This document shows positions 7,861-15,505 of a stretch of DNA of 64,000 nucleotides, piece by piece. Under the pieces are notes generated by a model, which saw only the letters and a list, made by a program, of their open reading frames with translations, searched no databases and was not told where the DNA came from. The DNA comes from an uncultured Bacteroidota bacterium. Lineage in GTDB: Bacteria; Bacteroidota; Bacteroidia; Flavobacteriales_D; Sanyastnellaceae. Location: positions 51,022 to 115,021 of the forward strand of contig CAIZGX010000084.1 in NCBI GenBank assembly GCA_903932685.1. Reading direction: 5' to 3'. A program made the position numbers and the translations under genes. Position 1 is the stretch's first letter. Every line of letters begins with the position of its first letter.

Positions 7861-8965
7861 CAGGTCTGTGATCTGAGGCGCCGGCTTCGCTGGTTGCGTA
7901 TGAGTTTGCTCGCAGCCCTTTGCTATGCAATACATAATCGATGCGCAATCCCAAGAGCGGCCCCCTATAGGTACTGCCAATTCCTTTTCCAGCATCTTGA
8001 AAACTATCTTCTAGACTTCTCGTCAGCCGATTGTAGGTATACGAAATGGGGGGGTCATTAAAGTCACCAGCAACAATGACCTTATACTTGCACGACTCTA
8101 TGTGCGCCGCAAGCACATTAACCTGTTGCGAGCGTTTCAAAGATGATCGATACAATTGAATAAACAGAGGTTTACTCTCATTTTGAATTTCATTCATGTC
8201 AATATTCTCATCGAATAATTGCAGCGATTTCTTCTTTAATCGAAAACTTTGAAGATGTGCGTTGTATACGCGAACAGTATCACTTCCAGCGAGAACATCC
8301 ATGTAAATACAAAAATTATTTACTTCATTTTCGAATGGAACTTGACCTTGACTTACAACAGGATAATTGGAAAAAATTACTAATCCAAATCTTCCTCCAT
8401 CGGAAAGCACATGTGTCGTTCTTTCATGAACGGCGTATCCCGAAAGAATTTCGTTTCGCGATTGCTCCGACAAAAAATCACCCCCGTTGGTATTCCAATA
8501 ACACTCTTGCAAACAAAGAATGTTCGGTTTTACATTTTGAATTTCATTCAGTATACCATCTCTATTTCTTTTCGCATTCTCACCGTCGTAATAACCCATA
8601 AGGTGAGTGTTGTGGGTCATTAAAGTCATTCCCAATTCCTTCGATTGATCGTTTCCGCTTGAACTGAAATTAAAAAAAGAGAGTAAATCTGGAAGTGAAA
8701 AGAAAAAACAAGCTCCAATTGCAATCAGCCATTTCCATTCTTTTCGAAAAGCCATAACTACTGCTGCAAATAAAAACAGAAGTAACAAGGGCCAAAAGAA
8801 CAAACCCAACACACTAAAGAACATAAACACACTTGGAGTAAAATGCGCCGAGGTATAAGACAACAAATAAAATGAAATGACAACAAGACTATACAAGCGA
8901 AATGCAAAACGCACGAACTTGCCCCAATGGCTCAACTTCTTTATTTCTTTCGCTGGGGACTCCAT
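7844..8965 (-). CDS. Endonuclease/exonuclease/phosphatase (EEP) family membrane-anchored protein
   Basis: A 373-residue protein. The first 95 residues hold two or three hydrophobic segments; the remainder is an EEP domain. Visible motifs are MTHNTHLMGYYDG (equivalent to the N-terminal M.yNv strand), LCLQECYW with the metal-binding Glu, the VAGDFNDPP motif and a C-terminal GASDHRPV with the catalytic Asp-His. EEP hydrolases cut phosphodiester bonds in DNA, RNA, phosphoinositides or sphingomyelin. With membrane anchors, the catalytic domain could sit outside the cytoplasm, and the substrate is unknown. The start overlaps the stop of the upstream rhomboid gene by one base, so it ends the minus-strand operon. 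It overlaps the lycopene cyclase gene at the 3' ends. Confidence 0.85.
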   Translation of the reverse strand: MESPAKEIKKLSHWGKFVRFAFRLYSLVVISFYLLSYTSAHFTPSVFMFFSVLGLFFWPLLLLFLFAAVVMAFRKEWKWLIAIGACFFFSLPDLLSFFNFSSSGNDQSKELGMTLMTHNTHLMGYYDGENAKRNRDGILNEIQNVKPNILCLQECYWNTNGGDFLSEQSRNEILSGYAVHERTTHVLSDGGRFGLVIFSNYPVVSQGQVPFENEVNNFCIYMDVLAGSDTVRVYNAHLQSFRLKKKSLQLFDENIDMNEIQNESKPLFIQLYRSSLKRSQQVNVLAAHIESCKYKVIVAGDFNDPPISYTYNRLTRSLEDSFQDAGKGIGSTYRGPLLGLRIDYVLHSKGLRANSYATSEAGASDHRPVIVKF

Positions 8966-9807
8966 TATTTTTCTTTTTGCTGCTCTAAAAATGTTTTTTC
9001 TTTCGATGAAAGACTTTCAAATCCTGAACGAGAAATTTTATCTAAAATTGAGTTCAAATAATCTTCCTTCAATTTACGTTCTGCGTTAAACTCATCATCT
9101 GTCTGAAACCGTTTATTGCTGCGCTTAACCGTAAGTTTCGGCATTGGCCTAAACCACAAAAATATTTTTTGAATCCAATTCATTTCAACCCAATTATATT
9201 TTTCAGACACTGCCACTAAAGCTCCGCCAAGCGCTCCGCCAATATGTGCAAATAGCGATAAGTTCTGAACTTCGTAATTCGCAATGTCAATGATTTCCAA
9301 AAATAAAAAGACAACGCATCCTAACCAAAAAGACAAACCTCTTTCTCCATTCTTTCCAAATTCGAAAAATAACCAACCCACCCAAAGGGCGGTTATTCCC
9401 GAAGAAGCTCCAATGAGCGACACCTCCTTTTCAATGCATAAAAGAAAAGCTAGTCCGCACGCAGCGCCTGCTATCCAATATTTCAAAGCATTAAATCCGG
9501 CAAACCGCTCCTTCGACCAAAAAATTAAGAGCAACAACAAGAGATAATTCCAAATGAAATGACTAACTTGTGCATGAAAAAAGCTATAGGTCAACCAGGT
9601 CCAAAACCAAGTCAACGATTCACTTTTTGTAGAAAAACAAACATAAGAATCAAAAGCTGCAACATCGACAGCGCCGTCGGAATTAACAGAAAGTAGAACA
9701 ACAACTAAGCGCACAATAAAACCAAATGCCAACAACGCGCATAATAATTTCAGTCCAATAGAAGTCCCACGAAAACGATCTACCATACTTTCGAATTTTT
9801 CTGCCAA
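8965..9807 (-). CDS. Rhomboid-family intramembrane serine protease (second of a pair)
   Basis: A 280-residue protein with six or so membrane segments. The rhomboid nucleophile loop LIGASSGI is at residues 131-138, with Ser135 or Ser136 as nucleophile, and the partner histidine is His188 in LFAHIGGALGG. The N-terminal WxxxT-like and HxxxN-like parts (FFHAQVSHFIWN) also fit. Rhomboids cleave transmembrane segments inside the bilayer. A charged C-terminal tail of about 65 residues, rich in Lys and Glu, extends into the cytoplasm and resembles the tail of Bacteroidota rhomboids. The gene overlaps the neighbouring rhomboid by 28 bases and the EEP gene by one base, so all three are likely produced together. 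Confidence 0.88.
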   Translation of the reverse strand: MAEKFESMVDRFRGTSIGLKLLCALLAFGFIVRLVVVLLSVNSDGAVDVAAFDSYVCFSTKSESLTWFWTWLTYSFFHAQVSHFIWNYLLLLLLIFWSKERFAGFNALKYWIAGAACGLAFLLCIEKEVSLIGASSGITALWVGWLFFEFGKNGERGLSFWLGCVVFLFLEIIDIANYEVQNLSLFAHIGGALGGALVAVSEKYNWVEMNWIQKIFLWFRPMPKLTVKRSNKRFQTDDEFNAERKLKEDYLNSILDKISRSGFESLSSKEKTFLEQQKEK

Positions 9808-10484
9808 TACTTAAGCAGAAGATAACCGAAAAGCATACCCCCCAAATGCGCATAATGCGCTACGTTGTCGCCTGTAGTTTGACGCATAGCCAAATAGAAT
9901 TCAATGGCTCCATAAATCATGACGAAATATTTCGCCTTGAGTGGAATAGGTGGAAACAACAACATTAATTCTGTGTTCGGGAACAACATTCCAAATCCCA
10001 ATAAAACTCCGAATACAGCACCTGACGCACCTACGACGCCAGTGTTTATTGCAGAATACAATTCAACCATTTGAACTTTGTAAGCCTTACCTTCTTCCAG
10101 CCCCGTGATCATTACCTGATAAACTTCTTTATCAGAAAGGACTTGCATCATCTTCTGAATTTCAAAATAACCAACGCCCATGTGTAAGAAAAAAGCTCCC
10201 ACTCCGCAGGTCATATAATAGATAACAAATTTCTTTGTCCCCCAATAATTCTCCAATGCCGTTCCAAATAAATACAGCGCATACATATTGAAAAATATGT
10301 GCGTGAAATCATGCTGCGAATGCATGAACATGTGCGTAACGATCTGCCATGGACGGAAATTCGGACTCGCAAAATAGTAGCCTGTTAAAGTGTCGTTTAA
10401 TCCAGGGACAACGAAGCAGGCTAAATAAATGAGAACATTAATAATTATTATGTTCTTAACCGCCGGAGTAAGATTCATTCTCAT
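9780..10484 (-). CDS. Rhomboid-family intramembrane serine protease (first of a pair)
   Basis: A 234-residue protein with six predicted membrane segments. The rhomboid catalytic dyad is evident: GASG at residues 152-155 (Ser154) and AHLGG with His213. The HxxxN motif of the second helix (His62, Asn66) stabilises the oxyanion hole in this family. A loop of about 40 residues (roughly 105-145), rich in charged residues, is inserted before the catalytic serine, a common Bacteroidota variation. It starts seven bases downstream of the mutL stop and overlaps the second rhomboid. The two proteins are clearly different in length and loop content, so they are ancient paralogues rather than a recent duplication. 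Confidence 0.9.
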   Translation of the reverse strand: MRMNLTPAVKNIIIINVLIYLACFVVPGLNDTLTGYYFASPNFRPWQIVTHMFMHSQHDFTHIFFNMYALYLFGTALENYWGTKKFVIYYMTCGVGAFFLHMGVGYFEIQKMMQVLSDKEVYQVMITGLEEGKAYKVQMVELYSAINTGVVGASGAVFGVLLGFGMLFPNTELMLLFPPIPLKAKYFVMIYGAIEFYLAMRQTTGDNVAHYAHLGGMLFGYLLLKYWQKNSKVW

Positions 10485-10490
10485 AGTGCT

Positions 10491-12272
10491 TTACTTTCCT
10501 AATTGATCTTCTAAGTAATCTATTCCAAAGGTCAAGGCAATGGATTTTCCATCAGGCGCGAAATTTTTATTCTCACATGAACTCCAGCGAACCAACATAT
10601 CTATCATCTCTGGCAACGTTAACATTTGACCTTTCCTCACAGACAATCTGCGCGTATAATCCTTCAATAAATTCATTCGCAAATCAGGTCCTTCAACGCC
10701 CATTCTTAAACTCTCCAAAACCAATTCAATAAAATTCAAAGCCGCTTGCTCATCAAGGCTTTCTGGAGCCGCAATAATCTCTGGTTCCCCTTCCAAATTC
10801 AATTCAAATCCGAACGAGGCCAACAACACATCGTGAGTTTGAAGCAAGGATATGTCCTTTGGCTGCACATGCAATTGAATGGGGAATAACAACTGCTGAG
10901 CCACAAATGAATGACTATTCTGATTCGAATGCTCTTCAAACAACACTTGCCAATGCAGGCGGGTTTGATGAAACATCTTCAATTCGGAATTTATTTCGCA
11001 GCCAATAATAACTCTTCCAATCTGAAACGGCACACCACCTTCCCAATCGTCTGAATCGAATTCGATTTGCTCTTGCTGAACTTCCTTTTCCTTTTCGAAT
11101 CCAAATCCAGCTTGCGCAAATTGCTCCATCCAATTGCGTGACTTCTGTTGCCACGAATCCGTTTTTTGAAACGGGTTGAAATCGTGATTCACATCTACCT
11201 GAGGAATGCGCACAGACCCCGGACTCGCTTGTGTCAATGGAATATTTTCTTGCTCGAAATCGAGCGAAGGTGCAACCTGATTTTTTCCCAAGCCCCTTCT
11301 AACAGCAGCATGCAACAAAGCATGAATACTACGTTCATCTTGAAACTTAATCTCCGTCTTCGTCGGATGAATATTAATATCTATCGATGAGGGAGGAACA
11401 TCCAAAGCAATTAAATAGAAAGGGAAACTTCCTGAAGGAAGAATTTGATCGTAAGCCTGCTGAACCGCATGATTCAAAAAAGGACTTTTAATGAAGCGCT
11501 GATTTACAAAAAAATATTGATCTCCTCGCGTTCGCTTAGCTATCTCGGGTCTTCCGACGAAACCAGAAATACGAACAATCTCTGTGTCTTCATCTAACTG
11601 AATAAGCTGGTCGTTGTATTTGCTTCCAAACACATGAACCAATCGTTGTTTCAAATTTGATTTAGGCAAATCGAAAACAACATTTCCATTGTGCGTAAGA
11701 ACGAAATGGACATCGGGATGCGTCAGAGCTACGCGTTCAAATTCATCAATAATATGTCGAAACTCAATCGCATCGGTTTTCAAAAAATATCGTCGCGCGG
11801 GTATATTGAAGAATAAATTTCGAACTGAAAAAACGGACCCTTTTGTAGCTTCAACAGATTCATTGGTCAATAACTTTCCTCCATCAATTTCAATACGCAC
11901 ACCTTTCTCATCCTCTTCGCGCTTGGTAATCAACTCAACCTGCGCCACAGAAGCAATACTGGCCAAGGCCTCGCCACGAAATCCCTTGGTAGTAATATTA
12001 AAAAGATCTTCTGCCTTGCGAATTTTTGAAGTTGCATGACGCTCAAAACAAAGCTGCGCATCTACTTCGCTCATTCCTTTTCCATCATCAACCACTTGAA
12101 TGAGCGTCTTTCCGGAATCTTTAATTACAACACGCACTTGAGTAGCTTCAGCGTCTACCGCATTCTCCACCAATTCTTTCACTACAGAAGAGGGACGTTG
12201 AACCACTTCTCCAGCAGCAATTTGATTGGAAACCTGGTCAGACAGTAATTGTATAACACCTGAACTATTCAT
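10491..12272 (-). CDS. mutL: DNA mismatch repair protein MutL with a degraded endonuclease motif
   Basis: A 593-residue protein. The GHKL ATPase N-terminus is intact: NQIAAGEVVQRPSSVVKELVENAVDA, then DDGKGMS, TSKI and TKGFRGEALASIASV. The MutL transducer domain follows to about residue 330, then a linker and dimerisation domain. MutL couples mismatch recognition by MutS to strand removal. In the C-terminal domain, the place where DQHAAHE would stand reads HQTRLHW (residues 435-441), so the Asp, first His and Glu of the endonuclease metal site are changed, while Gln436, His440 and Glu446 remain. A short C-terminal SSCENKNFAPDGK segment is kept. The protein therefore probably lacks or has reduced nicking activity. 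The ATG at 12272 lies four bases after a TAAATTTG promoter element. Confidence 0.93.
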   Translation of the reverse strand: MNSSGVIQLLSDQVSNQIAAGEVVQRPSSVVKELVENAVDAEATQVRVVIKDSGKTLIQVVDDGKGMSEVDAQLCFERHATSKIRKAEDLFNITTKGFRGEALASIASVAQVELITKREEDEKGVRIEIDGGKLLTNESVEATKGSVFSVRNLFFNIPARRYFLKTDAIEFRHIIDEFERVALTHPDVHFVLTHNGNVVFDLPKSNLKQRLVHVFGSKYNDQLIQLDEDTEIVRISGFVGRPEIAKRTRGDQYFFVNQRFIKSPFLNHAVQQAYDQILPSGSFPFYLIALDVPPSSIDINIHPTKTEIKFQDERSIHALLHAAVRRGLGKNQVAPSLDFEQENIPLTQASPGSVRIPQVDVNHDFNPFQKTDSWQQKSRNWMEQFAQAGFGFEKEKEVQQEQIEFDSDDWEGGVPFQIGRVIIGCEINSELKMFHQTRLHWQVLFEEHSNQNSHSFVAQQLLFPIQLHVQPKDISLLQTHDVLLASFGFELNLEGEPEIIAAPESLDEQAALNFIELVLESLRMGVEGPDLRMNLLKDYTRRLSVRKGQMLTLPEMIDMLVRWSSCENKNFAPDGKSIALTFGIDYLEDQLGK

Positions 12273-12276
12273 CTTT

Positions 12277-12284
12277 CAAATTTA
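12277..12284 (-). promoter_or_regulatory. Bacteroidota -7 promoter element for mutL
   Basis: On the minus strand this reads TAAATTTG, an exact TAnnTTTG match, in the 51-base gap between ispH and mutL. It ends four bases before the mutL ATG, so initiation about four bases downstream would give a leaderless or nearly leaderless mRNA. It may give mutL its own promoter inside the minus-strand run. Confidence 0.4.
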
Positions 12285-12323
12285 CAACAGAACCCACCGA
12301 TTGAGTGTTTACAATTATTCACT

Positions 12324-13532
12324 TTATATGCGCCCTTCCAAGACAGATTCTATAGATTCAGATTCCCCTCGCCAATCGACAATTTTTTGAATAACAAGAT
12401 CAACAGTTCTGTCTGGACAAGACGCGCCGCTCGTTACGATTAGCCTCAAATTTTCTTCAAAAAGAAGGGAAGGAACTATCTCTTCTTCTTTATAGGTTGA
12501 ACAATTGAAAACGATTGCTTTCTGGTTCGAAATAAGATCATCGGCATTTCGCACAAAATAAACCGGCATCTTCTCCCCTAAAATTGTAGCTATCTGAATC
12601 GTGTTTGACGAATTGAAACCGCCGACCACTAGTGCCAACTGCGCTCCACTATCCAATACGCCCAATGTCGCATTTTGATTGTCGTTAGTGGCATAACACA
12701 GGGTGTCGCGCGTATCAGTGGTGGCTTCTTCACCATACATTTTTACAACAACATCTCTTAAATATGCCGCAATTTCTTGTGTTTCAGTTGCTAGCATAGT
12801 GGTCTGATTTACCACTCCAATTTTTTGCAAATCCTTTGAAATTGAAAAGCCTCTTGAATATTTCTTCGCGAAGTCTATTTCAAACTGCTCTTCGCTCAAT
12901 TCTTTCCGAATGTACTTGGCAAGCAATTCAGCTTCTTTCCTGTCTCGAACAACAACAACAGGACCTGTTTCTGCCGCATGCGAAAACGTTGCTCGTGTCT
13001 CTTCATGCAGATACTTTCCATGAACAACAAGAGTATAGCCACGATTTCCTAACTCGGCAGAACGCTTCCAAACCTTTTCAACGAATGGACAAGTTGTATT
13101 GTATCTTTCCAAATGCACTCCCAACTGTGCCAGCTCCGCCGCCATTTCCACTGTAGTTCCGAAAGCAGGCGTTATTACAATATCATCTGAAGTCAAAGTT
13201 GAAAAATCAATCAATCTATTCCCCTGGTTATCCACTAAAAATTCAATTCCTTCAGCCAGTAAATCTTCATTCACTTGAGGATTGTGTATCATTTCACCCA
13301 GTAGAAAAATCCGTTTTCCTGGATTTTCTGCAACTGTTCCAAAGGCAATTTCGATGGCGTTTTCCACACCGTAACAAAATCCAAAATGACGAGGTATTAC
13401 GATCTCCGTTTTTCCAATTTGGAAGACAAACGGGGAATGATCCTTCTTGCGGGGATCATTTACTTTGCGAATTTCTTTTATTCGTCCAAGAATTGTTGAA
13501 CGATAATGGGCTGGAACCTCAAACTTCTTCAT
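12324..13532 (-). CDS. ispH: 4-hydroxy-3-methylbut-2-enyl diphosphate reductase (IspH/LytB)
   Basis: A 402-residue iron-sulphur enzyme, last step of the MEP isoprenoid pathway, giving IPP and DMAPP. Cluster cysteines can be placed at Cys53 (HFGFCYGVENA), Cys148 (NTTCPFVEKVW) and Cys277 (DTLCYAT); GASCPDRTVD near residue 370 is a further conserved segment. HGKYLHEETRAT and VVNQTTMLATET are characteristic. At about 400 residues with an N-terminal extension it resembles the plant/cyanobacterial type rather than the roughly 316-residue Escherichia coli type. It starts one base after the upstream unknown gene, in a run shared with mutL. Its product feeds the carotenoid operon found on the other strand at 3289-7860. 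Confidence 0.93.
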   Translation of the reverse strand: MKKFEVPAHYRSTILGRIKEIRKVNDPRKKDHSPFVFQIGKTEIVIPRHFGFCYGVENAIEIAFGTVAENPGKRIFLLGEMIHNPQVNEDLLAEGIEFLVDNQGNRLIDFSTLTSDDIVITPAFGTTVEMAAELAQLGVHLERYNTTCPFVEKVWKRSAELGNRGYTLVVHGKYLHEETRATFSHAAETGPVVVVRDRKEAELLAKYIRKELSEEQFEIDFAKKYSRGFSISKDLQKIGVVNQTTMLATETQEIAAYLRDVVVKMYGEEATTDTRDTLCYATNDNQNATLGVLDSGAQLALVVGGFNSSNTIQIATILGEKMPVYFVRNADDLISNQKAIVFNCSTYKEEEIVPSLLFEENLRLIVTSGASCPDRTVDLVIQKIVDWRGESESIESVLEGRI

Positions 13533-13533
13533 T

Positions 13534-14082
13534 CTAATTTAATTTCTCAAATGACAACAATGCGTGTGACTTATAGTTCAACCACATCTGATTATCAAAT
13601 TCGATTAACTCGCCCTTTCTATTTGCTCGAAGTAAGGATTTGAAAATTCTATTCTTCGAATACAATTCTGAGTGCTCTATGACAAAGAGCAAAGATTTCA
13701 ACCCAGCTGTGCGCTGAGCATCAGGCTTAACTTTATTTTCATGCTTTAGGGCAAAGAGTATATTACCAAACAAATAACCCAACATCAGATCCTCGGTAAA
13801 GAGATACTCCGAATAAGGTCCAACTTCAACATTTACTATAATATCCGGATTTCTTGTCACCCACTCCAAAACAAAAATACTCGCTGCACTTCGTTCAACC
13901 AATTGCTCGGTAGCCGGTGTGGACGTGAGCCATTCCAAAAGATTTAGAACATCTTGCTTATTTTCTGTAAACGCATATTGACTCTCCCATTTCTCCTTTG
14001 TATTAAAACTCGGGCATTTACGATACTCCTGACTCCATAGAGGAAGCGGCACAAATAAAAGCAGAAAAATCAGATGCTTCAT
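13534..14082 (-). CDS. Exported protein of unknown function
   Basis: A 182-residue protein with a signal peptide of about 17 residues (LIFLLLFVPLPLWSQ). The mature part is mainly alpha-helical in appearance, with KPDAQRTAGLKSLLFVIEHSE and repeated Leu-rich segments; no catalytic motif is visible. The start ATG overlaps the stop of the saccharopine-dehydrogenase-like gene (ATGA), and ispH follows with a one-base gap, so all three are translationally linked. I do not recognise a family. Small exported proteins of this type recur next to housekeeping genes in Bacteroidota, and position alone does not reveal the function. Confidence 0.8.
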   Translation of the reverse strand: MKHLIFLLLFVPLPLWSQEYRKCPSFNTKEKWESQYAFTENKQDVLNLLEWLTSTPATEQLVERSAASIFVLEWVTRNPDIIVNVEVGPYSEYLFTEDLMLGYLFGNILFALKHENKVKPDAQRTAGLKSLLFVIEHSELYSKNRIFKSLLRANRKGELIEFDNQMWLNYKSHALLSFEKLN

Positions 14083-15389
14083 ATTTCTTCAACTGTTTCC
14101 ACAAATGAAATTCCAATATTTTTCAAATCCTTAAGCAACGGCTCATAGAATTCTTGAAGGACAGGAATTTGCACCCCTCGCGAAGAAAAATCACCGTTGA
14201 ATAACCGCTCAACTGCAAAGGCAATAGGCATACCCACCGTCTTCGACATGGCAGTTTTGAATTCATCGTCACCCTCTAAAACCATCGAGGAGTTCAGTAC
14301 GAAATTCTTTCCATTCAGTGTATATCCAAATTTATGAACCATGACAATCATGTCACAATCTCCTTCTTGCAACATCCACTTCTTCTCGAGTAACTGTTGC
14401 AAATGCTGAGCGCAGGTTTGCTCCTCATTCAACAAATATTCTTCACTAAAAATACCAATCTCATTAAGCATTGCAGCTATTTCCTGACTTTCATTTTTTA
14501 TGTTGAAGTTTACTCCAAGTAAAGACTGGGATAGTTCAGACCATGTTGAAAAAGATCCTGCAGGAATTTTCGTGTCATCATTCGTGAATCCATTCTTCAC
14601 TAAAAAAGACCAGCCACTGCAATACCCTCGCTTTCTGAGTGTACCCCTCACTAATTTTCGCACATTCTCCAAGCCATACAATTCTAGGTAATGAATGGAA
14701 TTTCTGTTGGCGTAAGCATCGTAACGAACGCCATCACTCGCAACAACAGTATCAACGTCATCGAACAAATTGTAATAAGGAACCATTCGAAGTTTGTTAT
14801 CTTCTCTATACATGGCATGTCCTGAACTGCCTGCTAGAATGATGTTTCGTGGATTCCATGAGATTTTATACCCCCAAAGATTATCATCACTCTGCGGAGC
14901 AACTAGTCCTCCGGTATATGATTCGAACGATGTAATTTCTGCGCCTTGTTCTTTCAAACGATGAATAATCTCCATCGCCGAAATATGATCTATTCCAGGA
15001 TCAACGCCCATTTCATTCAACACTAAAACACCCTCTTGTACTGCACGATCGTGCATCGCATTTACTTCAGGATTTACATAACTCGGAGTAAAAACGTGAA
15101 CATGAAAGTTAATGCAATCACGAACAACTTCCGCATGCATAAAGGCTGGAAGCATAGATATAACAAGACTTGAATGAGCAATTAATCCTTGGCGGAAAGC
15201 TGCATCGCTCGCATCGCCTGCCATAAATTCCACTTGCTCCAAATCACCATATTCATCAATCCAATGTGCAACATTCGTATCCGCTACAACAACATTCCAC
15301 TTTCCAGCTATAGCTCCTTCAACCAAAAAAGAAACCAAATGGCGTGCACTTCTCCCAGCGCCGAACAGTATAATTTTCTTCATTTCCAT
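14079..15389 (-). CDS. Saccharopine dehydrogenase-like oxidoreductase
   Basis: About 435 residues. An N-terminal Rossmann fold opens with KKIILFGAGRSARHLVSFL (the GxGxxA dinucleotide-binding loop) and continues with VADTN and MAGDASD. The middle carries NEMGVDPGIDHISAMEIIHRL, a segment shared with saccharopine reductases and lysine-ketoglutarate reductase/saccharopine dehydrogenases. These NAD(P)-dependent enzymes act in lysine synthesis or breakdown; the exact substrate cannot be decided. A GTG at 15413 is in frame, but it lies upstream of the TAACTTTG promoter element (15396-15403), so an ATG at 15389 or 15383 is the likely start. It heads the minus-strand operon. Confidence 0.85.
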   Translation of the reverse strand: MEMKKIILFGAGRSARHLVSFLVEGAIAGKWNVVVADTNVAHWIDEYGDLEQVEFMAGDASDAAFRQGLIAHSSLVISMLPAFMHAEVVRDCINFHVHVFTPSYVNPEVNAMHDRAVQEGVLVLNEMGVDPGIDHISAMEIIHRLKEQGAEITSFESYTGGLVAPQSDDNLWGYKISWNPRNIILAGSSGHAMYREDNKLRMVPYYNLFDDVDTVVASDGVRYDAYANRNSIHYLELYGLENVRKLVRGTLRKRGYCSGWSFLVKNGFTNDDTKIPAGSFSTWSELSQSLLGVNFNIKNESQEIAAMLNEIGIFSEEYLLNEEQTCAQHLQQLLEKKWMLQEGDCDMIVMVHKFGYTLNGKNFVLNSSMVLEGDDEFKTAMSKTVGMPIAFAVERLFNGDFSSRGVQIPVLQEFYEPLLKDLKNIGISFVETVEEI

Positions 15390-15395
15390 CGAAAA

Positions 15396-15403
15396 CAAAG
15401 TTA
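15396..15403 (-). promoter_or_regulatory. Bacteroidota -7 promoter element for the saccharopine-dehydrogenase-like operon
   Basis: On the minus strand it reads TAACTTTG, an exact TAnnTTTG match. It lies six bases upstream of the ATG at 15389 and twelve before the ATG at 15383, and excludes the in-frame GTG at 15413 as the start if it is used. Confidence 0.45.
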
Positions 15404-15505
15404 GCGAATACACTTAGCATCTGTTTCCTAAGATTTTATTTTTTGGCATAAACTTTTATACAGGTAAAAACATAACTAAATTTACGCACCTACAACTTAG
15501 TAAGA

